A DNA stretch of 64,000 nucleotides from Ridgeia piscesae (GCA_025642075.2 JAODUO010000125.1:377001-441000), one strand, 5' to 3'; positions 51,901 through 57,196 are shown, counted from the first letter of the stretch. Notes: generated by a model not told the origin, from the sequence alone. A program made the numbers and translations.

Positions 51901-54343
51901 ACAAGCTGCTCGAGTGCTACTTCACACGCTCATTCTACAAGCACATCCTTGGCGTACCTGTCAAGTAAGCTCATGTTATTGTGTTCTTTTGTTAACTGTA
52001 TAATGTAACCTATTTTATCCGGAATACGATTCTATTCGTAGTTTGCACTTGACACACCTTCCCTGCACTCTGACGTTTTGGATTCTCATTGGCTGTTTAA
52101 CACCGAATGACGTCAGTATAAAGTCATGTCTATTTTAAATGAAGGCCTGTCATTTTTTAATGCTGACAGATCGGTTTGAGGAAATGATCAGGAACTGGCT
52201 GCAACTTGTCTGCACTAGCTTCAGGATAAAATGGGTTTACAAAGAATGTCACATATTGTCTTGTTGTGGGATCACTCGATTTCCTATTGGCTGTGTAGTT
52301 AGTTAGTTACTTTGAATATGGTGGTTTGGTTAACATTATCATTCTTGCTCACACACATGTACACACAGGAGGCATATATACGTGCACAGACATGTCAGTT
52401 TTATTAGACAATTTCCATCATTAGGCTGGCATTTTGTGCCATCACTTTTGGCAGTGAAACATCAACACCAAACACAGAAACACAACAATATGGTATCGGA
52501 AAGATCAACAGCAGCTGGAAGTGATAATCATTGATTACACTATGTTGAAGCTAACAGTAACAATAATGATGTTGACGTGATGACACGGTGACATAATGAC
52601 ACCATCTGTGTTGCCAGGTACACAGACATGGAGAGTGAGGACTATGACTTCTACCGTGGCCTCGTGTTCCTGCTTGAGAACACCGTCGATGACCTCGGAT
52701 ATGACCTCACGTTTAGCACAGAGGTAAGGGTCGCTATTCCTTAATTACATGAGAATATCAACACTAACAGAAATCTAATTGATTGTCATTTTCCATTAGC
52801 CTGTCATTTATGAAATTATTAGGATGCAACTCGCCACAATATTTTATGTTAATATTGCATAAATGACATCATTTTGCCTGTGTATTTATGCTATTACCTT
52901 AAAAATAAACATGTAATAAAAGCAGCTCTTGCCTGATACAGTGATCTTGCACAAATGATTTGAGTGTCACGCTAACGAGTTTGCTCGTCATGGTAGATCC
53001 GAGAGTTTGGAGTGACAGAGGTGCGTGACATTGTGCCCAACGGCCGCAACATCAAGGTGCTGGAGAGCCGCAAGAAAGAGTACGTGAAACTGGTGTGTCA
53101 GATGAAGATGACGGGAGCAATCCGCCAGCAGCTGAACGCGTTCCTCGAGGGATTCTACGACATCATCCCGAAACGACTCATCGCGATATTCAACGAGCAG
53201 GAGCTCGAGTTGCTCATCTCAGGACTGCCGACAATCGACATAGACGACTTGAAGGCGAACACAGAGTACCACAAGTACCAGGCGAATTCACTGCAGGTAG
53301 GCATCAGTTGCTGTGGCAGCCGATATACAGCAGATCACATTACCTGGTGTCATTCTAGAGGTTGGCAAATGTGAGACTAGCCAAAATGTTTTGAAATTTA
53401 AATTGTGATCCATCAAGTCCCCGGCGCGGGAAGAAGTTTTGAATAAGTCTAAACCTACGACCCACTCCAATAATCTTGCTAAATCCCATGTAACATGTCA
53501 GCCCTGTACATGCTGAGATATGGGTCCACAGACAGGCAGATAACCATTTTGTTTCATAATGAAATTGTGTCGGAAGTGGAATGGTTTTCCAACTTTTGGT
53601 AATATGACTAGACGCCTATGAATGGCTGTTAATAATTCTACTGTGATATCTAATGTTTCCCTCTTCATTCAGATCCAGTGGTTTTGGCGTGCCCTGCGTG
53701 CATTTGATGAGGCAGACCGTGCGTGCCTACTACAGTTTGTGACGGGGACATCAAAGGTGCCTCTGCAAGGGTTTGCCTTCCTTGAAGGCATGACAGGCAT
53801 CCAGAAGTTTCAGATCCACCGTGACGACAGGTCAACTGATCGACTGCCTTCTGCCCACACCTGGTAGGTGTCCAGATATTGTTTTAACACTACCGTAGCG
53901 TCATATTGGTGTGGTTGTGTTATATGTGCATAGTAGCTGTAGTTAAAAGATAAAGTTACAAACTCTGAAGGGTAAAGTGAGGTGTTTCCACACAATGTGT
54001 GTATCATTACTGATATAGAGACATGTCTCCACTGTGGTCTCTGGTGCTGGGTATGTTGACTTGTATGTGATTGAAGTAGGAAAACACCATTGCAAGTTCC
54101 CTTTGTGACAGAGCAACTTGACGCTCTGGATGAGAATTATGTCTTGGTATCAAGCTAAGAATTTTTAAATGTGATCACATGTTTTGTGGCTAGATATCAT
54201 GTTGACAGATTTTACTGACACAATGTTATTGTTGTTCCAGTTTCAACCAGTTGGACTTGCCCGCCTACGAGACATATGATAAACTCAAGAAGATGCTGCT
54301 GACCGCCATCCACGAATGTTCGCAAGGATTCGGCTTGGCCTAG
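421..54343 (+). CDS. HUWE1: HUWE1 HECT E3 ubiquitin ligase (69 exons, 5' end outside window)
   Basis: This is a giant E3 that takes ubiquitin from an E2 onto its own HECT cysteine and transfers it to substrates; human targets include MCL1, p53, MYC, histones and unassembled ribosomal proteins. I traced 69 exons by GT-AG borders, phase agreement and continuous similarity to human HUWE1 recalled from knowledge. The first exon seen begins inside an Asp codon, so the initiator exons are missing. The coding sum is 12,892 nt. Subtracting one surplus G in each of exons 45 and 64 gives 4,296 complete codons including the TAG, so the full protein would be slightly longer than human (4,374 aa). Exon blocks are given in the following entries. 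Most introns not mentioned elsewhere (for example introns 1, 2, 10, 13, 14, 16, 20, 22-25, 30, 32, 33, 35, 36, 40-44, 46-49, 52-54, 57, 58, 60, 62, 66-68) show nothing I can name. Confidence 0.97.
1521..1748. repeat. Imperfect inverted repeat, possible MITE
   Basis: The ends CCAGTGG-CG-ACTGC and GCAGTGACCACTGG are complementary at 12 of 14 positions. Just inside, GTCAGCCA pairs with TGGCTGAC. The arrangement resembles a small foldback transposon with CAGTG-type ends as in hAT elements, but no target-site duplication is visible. Confidence 0.35.
1844..1912 (+). ncRNA. C/D box snoRNA, SNORD27-like, copy 1
   Basis: In order the sequence has a GCTC stem arm, C box GTGATGA (1850-1856), guide GACAAGCATAT, D' box CTGA (1877-1880), D box CTGA (1904-1907) and a closing GAGC arm. 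The guide is the reverse complement of the universal 18S rRNA sequence ATATGCTTGTC. Counting five bases from the D' box selects the nucleotide equivalent to human 18S A27, the SNORD27 target. It lies in HUWE1 intron 3 on the sense strand. Confidence 0.8.
3798..3865 (+). ncRNA. C/D box snoRNA, SNORD27-like, copy 2
   Basis: This has the same architecture in intron 5: GCTC arm, C box ATGAAGA (one departure from TGATGA), guide GACAAGCATAT, D' CTGA (3830-3833), D CTGA (3857-3860) and GAGC arm. The altered C box may weaken it. About 200 bp of flanking intron are shared with copy 5. Confidence 0.65.
4166..4235 (+). ncRNA. C/D box snoRNA, SNORD27-like, copy 3
   Basis: This is a second copy in intron 5. 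AGCTC and GAGCT arms flank C box GTGATGA (4172-4178), guide GACAAGCATAT, D' CTGA (4199-4202) and D CTGA (4227-4230). All boxes are canonical. Confidence 0.8.
5303..5369 (+). ncRNA. C/D box snoRNA, SNORD27-like, copy 4
   Basis: This copy is in intron 7. It has GCTC/GAGC arms, C box GTGATGA (5308-5314), guide GACAAGCATAT, D' CTGA (5335-5338) and D CTGA (5362-5365). Its upstream flank (TTCATGAACCAGACACAGG) resembles that of copy 1. Confidence 0.82.
5929..6058 (+). ncRNA. H/ACA box snoRNA family A, copy 1
   Basis: There are two hairpins. The first closes with TGCAC (5930-5934) and GTGCA (5983-5987), with an inner CCAG/CTGG stem and a pocket between them. The H box AGATGA (5992-5997) fits ANANNA. 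The second hairpin pairs CCAGT with ACTGG and GTGAC with GTCAC, and ACA lies at 6053-6055, three nt from the inferred end. It lies in HUWE1 intron 8. The target uridine is not determined. Confidence 0.7.
6553..6648 (+). ncRNA. C/D box snoRNA with 28S guide, copy a
   Basis: C box GTGATGA (6562-6568) and D box CTGA (6636-6639) are enclosed by a perfect 9-bp terminal stem, AGAAGATTG with CAATCTTCT. The 13 bases ending just before the D box (TTCACCTTGGAGA) are the reverse complement of the conserved 28S rRNA sequence TCTCCAAGGTGAA. The fifth-base rule points to a C in that segment. I could not assign a vertebrate name. Confidence 0.8.
6970..7102 (+). ncRNA. H/ACA box snoRNA family A, copy 2
   Basis: This is a close paralogue of the copy 1 kb upstream in the same intron. 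It keeps the GCAC/GTGC and CCAGT/ACTGG stems, the H box AGATGA and the ACA at 7097-7099. Differences fall mainly in loops and in the second hairpin (an added GT and CAC). Confidence 0.68.
7407..7497 (+). ncRNA. C/D box snoRNA with 28S guide, copy b
   Basis: C box ATGATGA (7413-7419), the same TTCACCTTGGAGA guide and D box CTGA (7489-7492) sit in an ACATG/CATGT stem. It ends about 90 nt before the exon 9 acceptor, a typical distance for intron-processed C/D RNAs. Confidence 0.8.
7588..11441 (+). CDS. HUWE1: HUWE1 exons 9-14: DUF913 helical region
   Basis: Exons are 7588-7679, 8685-8902, 9221-9281, 9600-9776, 10119-10364 and 10741-11441. Exon 10 ends in a short acidic run ([10 protein letters not shown]), as in the human protein. 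Exons 12-14 carry [46 protein letters not shown] and, in the 701-nt exon 14, [10 protein letters not shown] and [20 protein letters not shown], which are near-identical to human. The middle of exon 14 is a Ser-rich, poorly conserved linker. Confidence 0.95.
7957..8014. repeat. (AT)n microsatellite
   Basis: This is an uninterrupted AT dinucleotide run in HUWE1 intron 9. The rest of that 1-kb intron shows nothing else I can name. Confidence 0.97.
9840..9907 (+). ncRNA. C/D box snoRNA, SNORD27-like, copy 5
   Basis: This copy is in intron 12. It has C box ATGATGA (9845-9851), guide GGACAAGCATAT, D' CTGA (9872-9875), D CTGA (9899-9902) and GAGC. The sequence before and after it is homologous to the surroundings of copy 2. 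Confidence 0.78.
11942..15693 (+). CDS. HUWE1: HUWE1 exons 15-19: end of N-terminal helical array
   Basis: Exons are 11942-12064, 13576-13649, 14155-14312, 14762-14884 and 15505-15693. Recognisable stretches are [56 protein letters not shown] and [15 protein letters not shown]. Intron 15, between the first two, holds the long polypyrimidine tract, one H/ACA RNA and one long C/D-like RNA. Exon 19 is the low-complexity lead-in to the UBA domain; its first 31 nt occur again in intron 19. Confidence 0.93.
12085..12682. repeat. Polypyrimidine (CCCT/CCT)n tract
   Basis: About 560 nt consist almost solely of C and T on the + strand, ending in a CT dinucleotide run. It starts about 20 nt inside intron 15. 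Every reading frame is open through it only because the repeat lacks stop codons, so no protein is proposed. Confidence 0.97.
12891..13026 (+). ncRNA. H/ACA box snoRNA family B, diverged copy B7
   Basis: Hairpin 1 closes with CAGCTGTC (12893-12900) and GACAGCTG (12942-12949). An ACAGTG box follows at the H position. Hairpin 2 closes TGC-c-GGTG against CATCGCA, with base changes on one arm that still pair, and ACA lies at 13021-13023. The family assignment rests on the shared CATCGCAACA end and the AGTCACTT loop arm. Confidence 0.55.
13299..13424 (+). ncRNA. Long C/D-box-like RNA
   Basis: C box GTGATGA (13308-13314) and D box CTGA (13413-13416) are closed by an 8-bp stem, GGTTTATA with TATAAACC. 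Inside are two strong hairpins: GGGTGAC/GTCACCC and AGGTTGT/ACAACCT. At about 126 nt it is longer than a simple methylation guide and recalls the structured C/D RNAs used in rRNA processing (U3/U8/U13/U22 type), but it matches none that I know. It lies in HUWE1 intron 15, 151 nt before the exon 16 acceptor. Confidence 0.65.
15241..15374 (+). ncRNA. H/ACA box snoRNA family B, copy B1
   Basis: Hairpin 1 has outer arms GCAG-a-TAGT and ACTACTGC and inner stem GTCACT/AGTGAC. An AGAGTG box (15297-15302) sits in the H position. Hairpin 2 has outer stem GCGATG/CATCGC and inner stem GGGCAG/CTGCCC, leaving a clear pseudouridylation pocket. ACA is at 15369-15371. The H box departs from ANANNA only in its last base. 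It lies in intron 18. Confidence 0.75.
15987..16017 (+). repeat. Duplicate of the start of HUWE1 exon 19
   Basis: The first 31 nt of exon 19 (starting GAATTGCTGGCCAAGG) recur exactly in intron 19. The copy lacks an AG before it and runs into unrelated sequence, so it is a non-functional exon fragment. Confidence 0.85.
16198..17034 (+). CDS. HUWE1: HUWE1 exons 20-21: UBA domain and UIM-like motif
   Basis: Exon 20 (16198-16326) encodes the UBA core [20 protein letters not shown] followed by [14 protein letters not shown]. The MGF loop and the second-helix Ala-Leu pair that bind ubiquitin are present. Exon 21 (16939-17034) encodes [16 protein letters not shown], matching the UIM pattern of an acidic patch, Ala and Ser, at the same place as the human UIM. 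Both exons are phase 0 at each end. Confidence 0.95.
17498..17790 (+). repeat. 42-bp minisatellite
   Basis: About seven tandem copies of a 42-bp unit lie in intron 21, containing TTTGATGATAGCTGTATCAT. The unit length is a multiple of three, so it is open in several frames; it is not coding by context. Confidence 0.93.
17905..18325 (+). repeat. 22-bp minisatellite
   Basis: About nineteen copies of a roughly 22-bp unit (GGTAGCTAGGTAGTCAGGTG) with frequent variants lie in intron 21, 3' of the 42-bp array. Confidence 0.93.
18659..20522 (+). CDS. HUWE1: HUWE1 exons 22-25: charged linker and helical region before WWE
   Basis: Exons are 18659-18806, 19354-19478, 19830-19982 and 20307-20522. Exon 22 is a Lys/Glu-rich coiled stretch ([20 protein letters not shown]) then NFTDVMLPG, which equals human TFTDTMLPG. 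Exons 23-25 carry [34 protein letters not shown] and [18 protein letters not shown] followed by [18 protein letters not shown]. Confidence 0.93.
20694..21880 (+). CDS. HUWE1: HUWE1 exons 26-28: WWE domain
   Basis: Exons are 20694-20809, 21223-21274 and 21745-21880. They encode [20 protein letters not shown] then [19 protein letters not shown] and [12 protein letters not shown]. The WWE signature Trp, Trp and Glu positions are conserved; this fold binds the iso-ADP-ribose unit of poly-ADP-ribose in related proteins. Exon 28 continues into a Lys/Glu-rich linker. The intron between exons 26 and 27 contains a diverged H/ACA RNA and a long AT microsatellite; the next intron contains a C/D RNA. Confidence 0.95.
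20842..20977 (+). ncRNA. H/ACA box snoRNA family B, diverged copy B6
   Basis: GCAGT/ACTGC closes hairpin 1, AAAGTG occupies the H position, GCGATG/CATCGC closes hairpin 2 and ACA is at 20972-20974. The inner stem of hairpin 2 is weaker than in other copies. It lies in intron 26. Confidence 0.6.
21075..21141. repeat. (TA)n microsatellite
   Basis: This is a pure TA run in intron 26, between H/ACA copy B6 and exon 27. Confidence 0.97.
21385..21483 (+). ncRNA. C/D box snoRNA with 28S guide, copy c
   Basis: C box ATGATGA (21395-21401) and D box CTGA (21471-21474) lie inside a 7-bp stem, GTTGACA with TGTCAAC. The 28S guide is unchanged, while the rest has diverged from copies a and b. It lies in intron 27, next to WWE-domain exons. 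Confidence 0.8.
21640..21740 (+). repeat. About 30-bp minisatellite before exon 28 acceptor
   Basis: Three to four degenerate copies around CTGGTGACATTTGTGTTTTG end directly at the acceptor of exon 28. Confidence 0.75.
22045..22188 (+). ncRNA. Degenerate H/ACA family B copy B8
   Basis: The segment from GGTGGAGTCGGTGATGTT to a CCCCAACA end aligns with copy B6, but the GCGATG stem is lost and hairpin 1 is not clear. It is probably a decayed paralogue. Confidence 0.3.
22306..27731 (+). CDS. HUWE1: HUWE1 exons 29-36: central helical repeats
   Basis: Exons are 22306-22426, 22814-23054, 23441-23633, 24169-24324, 24645-24772, 25192-25443, 26951-27244 and 27446-27731. Matches include [94 protein letters not shown] and [20 protein letters not shown]. 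Human HUWE1 has its BH3 motif in the segment that aligns to exons 32-33. Here that segment reads [16 protein letters not shown], without the Leu-x3-Gly-Asp core, so no BH3 motif is visible. Confidence 0.93.
22625..22721 (+). ncRNA. C/D box snoRNA with 28S guide, copy d
   Basis: C box ATGATGA (22635-22641), the same 28S guide and D box CTGA (22711-22714) are present, with terminal stem TTGACAT/ATGGCAA holding one mismatch. It ends about 93 nt before the exon 30 acceptor. Confidence 0.78.
23838..24060 (+). mobile_element. tRNA-derived SINE
   Basis: A tRNA-like head has an A-box-like segment in TGGCGTCATGTGGTAGAGCG and a B box GGTTCGAAACT about 45 nt later. It is followed by a body with CTTTCGGAAGAGACACTAAA and AAAAGATCCCACACAGG, a motif arrangement typical of the Meta/core-domain SINEs widespread in invertebrates. 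It lies in HUWE1 intron 31. The 3' end is uncertain. Confidence 0.72.
25650..26712. mobile_element. piggyBac-like MITE, family 1
   Basis: Terminal inverted repeats CCCTTTAGACCTCA and TGAGGTCTAAAGGG (right end starting TTGAGG) bound about 1.06 kb. The flanks are GTAA and TTAA, close to the TTAA duplication of piggyBac elements. No transposase frame is visible inside, so it is non-autonomous. It fills most of HUWE1 intron 34. Confidence 0.65.
28044..31583 (+). CDS. HUWE1: HUWE1 exons 37-42: acidic region
   Basis: Exons are 28044-28243, 29596-29692, 30129-30275, 30804-30913, 31199-31322 and 31515-31583. Exons 40 and 41 are almost entirely Asp/Glu ([18 protein letters not shown] and [16 protein letters not shown]), equivalent to the acidic tract of human HUWE1 that contacts basic substrates. 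Exons 37, 38 and 39 are less conserved, but their phases chain correctly. Exons 37 and 38 begin at NAG-NAG tandem acceptors, so one residue may be optionally spliced. Confidence 0.85.
28403..29530. mobile_element. piggyBac-like MITE, family 2, long copy
   Basis: Inverted ends CCCATTTTATCC and GGATAAAATGGG are flanked by TTAA on both sides (28399-28402 and 29531-29534), the hallmark of piggyBac insertion. The left end contains a tandem 26-bp repeat (GGAATACGATTCTAGTCGTA). There is no transposase. It lies in intron 37. Confidence 0.8.
30492..30626 (+). ncRNA. H/ACA box snoRNA family B, copy B2
   Basis: A perfect 7-bp outer stem GCAGTAG/CTACTGC closes hairpin 1. The AGAGTG box, the GCGATG/CATCGC and GGGCAG/CTGCCC stems and ACA (30621-30623) are as in B1. 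It lies in intron 39. Its 5' flank is shared with copy B5. Confidence 0.77.
31962..34612 (+). CDS. HUWE1: HUWE1 exons 43-46, exon 45 frame broken
   Basis: Exons are 31962-32184, 32838-32982, 33221-33345 and 34371-34612. Exons 43 and 44 carry [46 protein letters not shown] and [20 protein letters not shown]. Exon 45 starts in frame as DSFLRGGGQ and then meets TAA. The family sequence resumes one frame over as [20 protein letters not shown] followed by [10 protein letters not shown]. The shift lies at or near the GGG run at 33242-33244, where one surplus G would explain it. Exon 46 ([20 protein letters not shown]) is a charged helix matching the human region [16 protein letters not shown]. Confidence 0.9.
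33642..33775 (+). ncRNA. H/ACA box snoRNA family B, copy B3
   Basis: It is essentially identical to B1 over its whole length, and the match continues about 125 bp downstream. ACA is at 33770-33772. It is one of two copies in intron 45. Confidence 0.75.
34161..34294 (+). ncRNA. H/ACA box snoRNA family B, copy B4
   Basis: This is the second copy in intron 45. It is identical to B1 through both hairpins, with ACA at 34289-34291, and ends 77 nt before the exon 46 acceptor. About 260 bp of upstream flank match the flank of B1. Confidence 0.77.
34919..39555 (+). CDS. HUWE1: HUWE1 exons 47-52: Ser/Thr/Ala-rich linker
   Basis: Exons are 34919-35033, 35643-35747, 36109-36265, 36762-37051, 38807-38969 and 39443-39555. 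They encode low-complexity linker sequence at the place of the disordered human segment, so identity is weak. The calls rest on splice phase, acceptor and donor quality and open frame. Exon 50 has a clear Asp/Ser-rich composition ([18 protein letters not shown]). Exon 51 begins immediately after a splice acceptor that is itself the last unit of a minisatellite. Exact exon membership here is the least certain part of the gene model. Confidence 0.75.
37455..37850 (+). repeat. 36-bp minisatellite containing a splice acceptor
   Basis: About ten near-identical 36-bp units read CCTGTCCTCTGCAGCATTG then TTTACCTGCTGACACTA. Each contains a polypyrimidine-CAG acceptor followed by CATTG. The real acceptor of exon 51, 950 bp downstream, is the same sequence. 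Confidence 0.95.
37851..38806 (+). repeat. Degenerate zone: 36-bp repeat mixed with exon 50 and flank copy
   Basis: At about 38263-38420 words of exon 50 appear in order (GTCGACAACTCCACCGCCAT, GATCTCAGTCGGAATCGGT, CCCGTACT, TCGAGTTTAACT, CATTCTTGCCA), interleaved with repeat words (TTACCTCCTCACA, ACCTGTC). At 38460-38710 the same happens with the intron that follows exon 50. This is either a decayed duplication or, more likely, a consensus built from misaligned reads. Confidence 0.75.
39153..39285 (+). ncRNA. H/ACA box snoRNA family B, copy B5
   Basis: This has GCAGTAG/CTACTGC hairpin 1, the AGAGTG box, GCGATG/CATCGC hairpin 2 and ACA at 39280-39282. It lies in intron 51. About 45 bp upstream (AAAAGTTACCAGAA, then ATGTTTCTGTTGCATGA) match copy B2. 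Confidence 0.77.
40107..40971 (+). CDS. HUWE1: HUWE1 exons 53-54: three UBM ubiquitin-binding motifs
   Basis: Exons are 40107-40309 and 40692-40971. Three copies of the short Leu-Pro UBM motif are visible: [39 protein letters not shown] and [17 protein letters not shown], each with the invariant Leu-Pro that contacts ubiquitin. A related [13 protein letters not shown] follows. Human HUWE1 has the same cluster (DUF4414 region). A Gln-rich run ([11 protein letters not shown]) separates the first two motifs. Confidence 0.96.
41422..43470 (+). CDS. HUWE1: HUWE1 exons 55-56: long conserved exon and Thr-rich linker
   Basis: Exon 55 (41422-42594, 1,173 nt) is the largest in the gene. It encodes [97 protein letters not shown] and [20 protein letters not shown], all near-identical to human. 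Exon 56 (43219-43470) is a Thr/Ser-rich linker like the human TTTAASTT stretch. Its donor was set at 43471 because only that choice gives the phase needed by exon 57. Confidence 0.94.
42935..42990. repeat. (TG)n(TA)n microsatellite
   Basis: A TG run passes into a TA run in intron 55. Confidence 0.95.
43690..44404 (+). mobile_element. 5'-truncated non-LTR retrotransposon 3' end
   Basis: A decayed reading segment gives the typical C-terminal tail of reverse transcriptases of the CR1/L2-like group: [60 protein letters not shown] and [17 protein letters not shown], ending in a stop at about 44081. A stop also occurs early in the fragment. The element continues as a 3' UTR with GGCGCATTACAAATAAA and an ATT repeat tail. 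It is oriented as the host gene, in intron 56. Confidence 0.82.
44120..44147. repeat. (TA)n microsatellite in retrotransposon tail
   Basis: This is a short TA run inside the 3' UTR of the truncated non-LTR element. Confidence 0.9.
44593..49699 (+). CDS. HUWE1: HUWE1 exons 57-63: region before the HECT domain
   Basis: Exons are 44593-44690, 45188-45345, 45723-45842, 46418-46608, 47135-47443, 48848-49075 and 49490-49699. Diagnostic stretches are [94 protein letters not shown] and [12 protein letters not shown]. Exon 58 uses a non-consensus donor (GTCTGA), and exon 63 likewise (GTCTGT). Confidence 0.92.
45906..46080 (+). repeat. Possible SINE fragment with TACGTAAATC repeats
   Basis: ATGGCCTTGTGGTTAAGCGC resembles a tRNA 5' half, but no B box is seen. 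It is followed by three spaced copies of ATACGTAAATC. It lies in intron 59. The assignment is weak. Confidence 0.25.
47444..48847 (+). other. HUWE1 intron 61, no gene; degenerate tandem repeat
   Basis: This 1.4-kb AT-rich intron shows no snoRNA or transposon signature. Three degenerate copies of a segment with TTTTGGTTAGCTGTTAA then AGGCAGTCAT, spaced about 80-110 bp apart, lie at about 47870, 47982 and 48062. Confidence 0.5.
49700..50837 (+). other. HUWE1 intron 63, upstream part, nothing recognised
   Basis: This is AT-rich intron sequence without box motifs, inverted repeats or coding similarity that I can support. Confidence 0.5.
50838..50998 (+). repeat. 27-bp minisatellite before exon 64 acceptor
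   Basis: Six copies of a 26-27 bp unit (AATGATATACATCGGTATAT) end about 20 bp before the acceptor of the first HECT exon. Confidence 0.93.
51020..54343 (+). CDS. HUWE1: HUWE1 exons 64-69: HECT catalytic domain
   Basis: Exons are 51020-51296, 51694-51964, 52618-52723, 52997-53296, 53673-53863 and 54241-54343. They encode [103 protein letters not shown] and the active-site segment [16 protein letters not shown]. The catalytic Cys codon is split TG|T across the last intron. The protein ends ECSQGFGLA, with the Phe four residues from the end that HECT ligases need. Exon 64 has one surplus G at 51091-51092: the sequence reads GPFA and then only the next frame gives [20 protein letters not shown]. 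Confidence 0.97.
52009..52235. mobile_element. piggyBac-like MITE, family 2, internally deleted copy
   Basis: The left about 115 bp and right about 110 bp match the two ends of the 1.13-kb copy in intron 37, with the middle missing. The ends read CCTATTTTATCC and GGATAAAATGGG; the flanks GTAA and TTTA are worn TTAA. It lies in intron 65, inside the HECT region. Confidence 0.8.
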
Positions 54344-55205
54344 GCATGCACACACGATATGGATGAGAAAAAAATCATTGAAAAACCTCACGACTTCGTT
54401 TGTGCACTGTTGAAAAACACAACTTGCACGTTTCTTGTTGAAGCGACGACACTGCGTTGTTGCTACTGCACAGTTGATTTTGTCATTAAAAACTTGGTTG
54501 CGGGACAACAATCTACCGGCATACACCGAAATCGACAGACGTATGCCGCGTACTCACTGTACAATGTTTGTTACATAGACTGTTCACATATTTTGTATTG
54601 TGTGCGTGTATTTAAATTTGGATGTTTTCGTTGAACGCTGTTTCTTCTTCGTCGAGTTGAGGGAGGATCGTTCGCATTTGGAGAGACTAATTAATACGAA
54701 TGTTCACTGATGTGTATATATTTAACAAGGACTGCTAGCATGCAACCAAACAGGCTGTTTATGTTAATCCTTGTCTTCTGTAATGTGGCTGTTTCACAAA
54801 GGGTCCGCGGTTGACAGTTTATCGGTGCCTTTTCGTTTCGTGCACCGCAATTGTCTTGGACGTGTACAAATAGTTTGTGATATCTATTGAAATGTGATGA
54901 CGCTGTATACTAAAAATGGATATGTTGATGTTCAGTTGTGAATGTGTGTGCATTGTTTCACCGTGATGGATTAGTCAGTCAGGACATTAAGCTCAAAATG
55001 TGAAGAATTCTGTTCAAAAGCTAGTCCGGGATAAACATGTGCACACTGTGACGTGGGGCATGATATCGGGGTGAGGAAGCAGGGTTGTGACTAGAGGGCT
55101 GTGTCGGGAGGCACATGGGTGAGGGGAAAGGAAATGCTCCTAGTCTGACATACTTGCTGTCAATAGTTGTGTGATGTTTACATTAAACATGTTTCTGAAA
55201 TGTGG
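54344..55205 (+). other. HUWE1: HUWE1 3' UTR with likely poly(A) signal
   Basis: After the TAG the sequence has no further coding similarity. The first good cleavage signal is ATTAAA at 55182-55187, followed within about 20 nt by a GT-rich stretch (GTGGGTGTGTGT), the usual downstream element. The end of the UTR is inferred, and longer forms are possible. Confidence 0.55.
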
Positions 55206-57196
55206 GTGTGTGTCACGTATTGTGATCAGTGAGAAACAACACAAGTGTAGTAGTAGTACTTTACAGTTTTAATATCTCATTTACACGCATTCACATCCAA
55301 TTAATTGCAAACAATTATCTGTGTTCACATTACTCTGTTATGACAGTGGAACTGCATACAAATCGCTATCACAGACCGCTTTTTTGCGTTTATAAGAGGG
55401 TTGACGCTGAGAATAGCAAATGACAATAGAAACAATAATGCTGCTTTAACGACCATTCGTCTATTCCATAGACATGCAGCCGTCGTATTAAACACGTTTG
55501 CTGATACGATTATGACGATATATTTCATATGTATTATTAACCAAAGCAATGCCAGGAGTAGTTTCACGGAGACGCAAAGTATAGTTGTAATATGGCGGTA
55601 ATTGTAATACGTAAAGCACTGCAAGTTATGAGATATATGTTAATTAATTGCCTATAACTCCCGTCATAATGGTACCATGCCTCTCTGGGCAAACCATCTT
55701 GATTCAGTATATATAATATATTTATATACTGCTTGTGCAGCATTATATTACAGCAGTATGTTAACTAATATATTATGCCGTAGCACCTCACCACAGTTGC
55801 AGCCACATGCAGCTAATATAATATGCTGTTGATGTTACTTTGAGAAGTACCATAAGGCATGAACGTGTTTATTATTGTATTCATTAGCACATCAAATTAC
55901 TTCCACAATCATTCCTTCCGAGCTCATATTATCACGATCAATGCACGTATGAATAACTATTGGATATTATCACGATCAATGCACGTATGAATAACTATTG
56001 AATAACTACTAGATATAATAAGGACAGTGGCATACATTATAAGCAACATTAATAAAGGTTATTATGGTTTTCAAACAAAATGTCTAATCGATAGTACGTA
56101 ATACAATATAACAAGCTGTAACAACGGTGTTAGAGCACACCAAACAAGCTCAGCATGTTATAATGTCCAGCGGAAAAGTCCACAGCGTTGAAGTTAACAA
56201 ATGCCAAGTAAACACTGCTCCAAGGACGGCAGCAGAATCGACAGTTTCACACTGCTGTAGACAAGTTATTTGTGTAAAAGACCGCTTGTCAGTGAAGTCT
56301 AGTTTTAACAGTTTATAGCATTGCAACCAGCTGTCGGACTAGTTGGTGTTGTGTGGGGCAAGGTGTTTGGCCTGCCTACCCATTGAGCAAATACAGGCGT
56401 CCATGATATGTGAAAGACCCAGGACATGTCGTTCATAGACGGCCTCAAATGTCGGCCATATAAATCATAAATAATAGCAAAAGCAATGTACACAATCGTA
56501 GACAGTAAGTTATTTTACACCAACAATAAATGTATTGATGTGTAATTAAACCAATCCAAATATTCGCTTACAGACGACTCCAGAATCGTAACATTATATA
56601 CACGGGCGTCTTTCGTCCAGACTATTACTACTGAAGGTTTTAGAGGTATGTACACGAGTTAAAGCAAAATTAATGTTAAGTTTAGCAATATCGCTGTTTT
56701 TGAAGATCTGACCGCACCTGCAAGTTTGGTGACAATACCTTCTACATCACCAACTTGGGTTTCTGCCAGAACAGGAACGCACTATACGTACGCAGAATGA
56801 AGACGCCTTTCACGATGACTTACTTGTGACAATAAACGTCATACAAGCAGTTGCAAAAGATGCAACCCGTGACTTAACCGCCAGTCCACCGGTTTCTGGC
56901 AGTCCTAACCAGGGTTTTGGCCGTCAGACCACCAGTTTCTGGCAGACCGTCATATACGTGCACGTTTTAACGATAACACACCAGACAAATCCAGGATGCC
57001 TTCTCTATCGGTGTCAATTCGCATGCAGTGTGTGTATCAAACTTAGTCGAATCAATCAGGTGGGTGGGTAAGGTGGCTGCGTAAGATTCGTTTTCCGCTT
57101 TCGCTTCGACGTCGTCTGTCGCTTGTGGCGGGACTTGGACGGTGCCGGTGGCTGGAGCAGGCCGTGGCGGCGACGGCTACAGCCGCCGCGCGCCAG
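55206..57196. other. Convergent intergenic region
   Basis: No coding sequence is supported between the ends of HUWE1 and the minus-strand gene. AATAAA-type motifs occur on the + strand (about 56050, 56525 and 56830), and TTTATT (minus-strand AATAAA) occurs at 55868, so UTRs of the two genes may extend into it. A tandem 41-bp duplication containing TATCACGATCAATGCACGTA lies at about 55930-56000. Confidence 0.5.
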
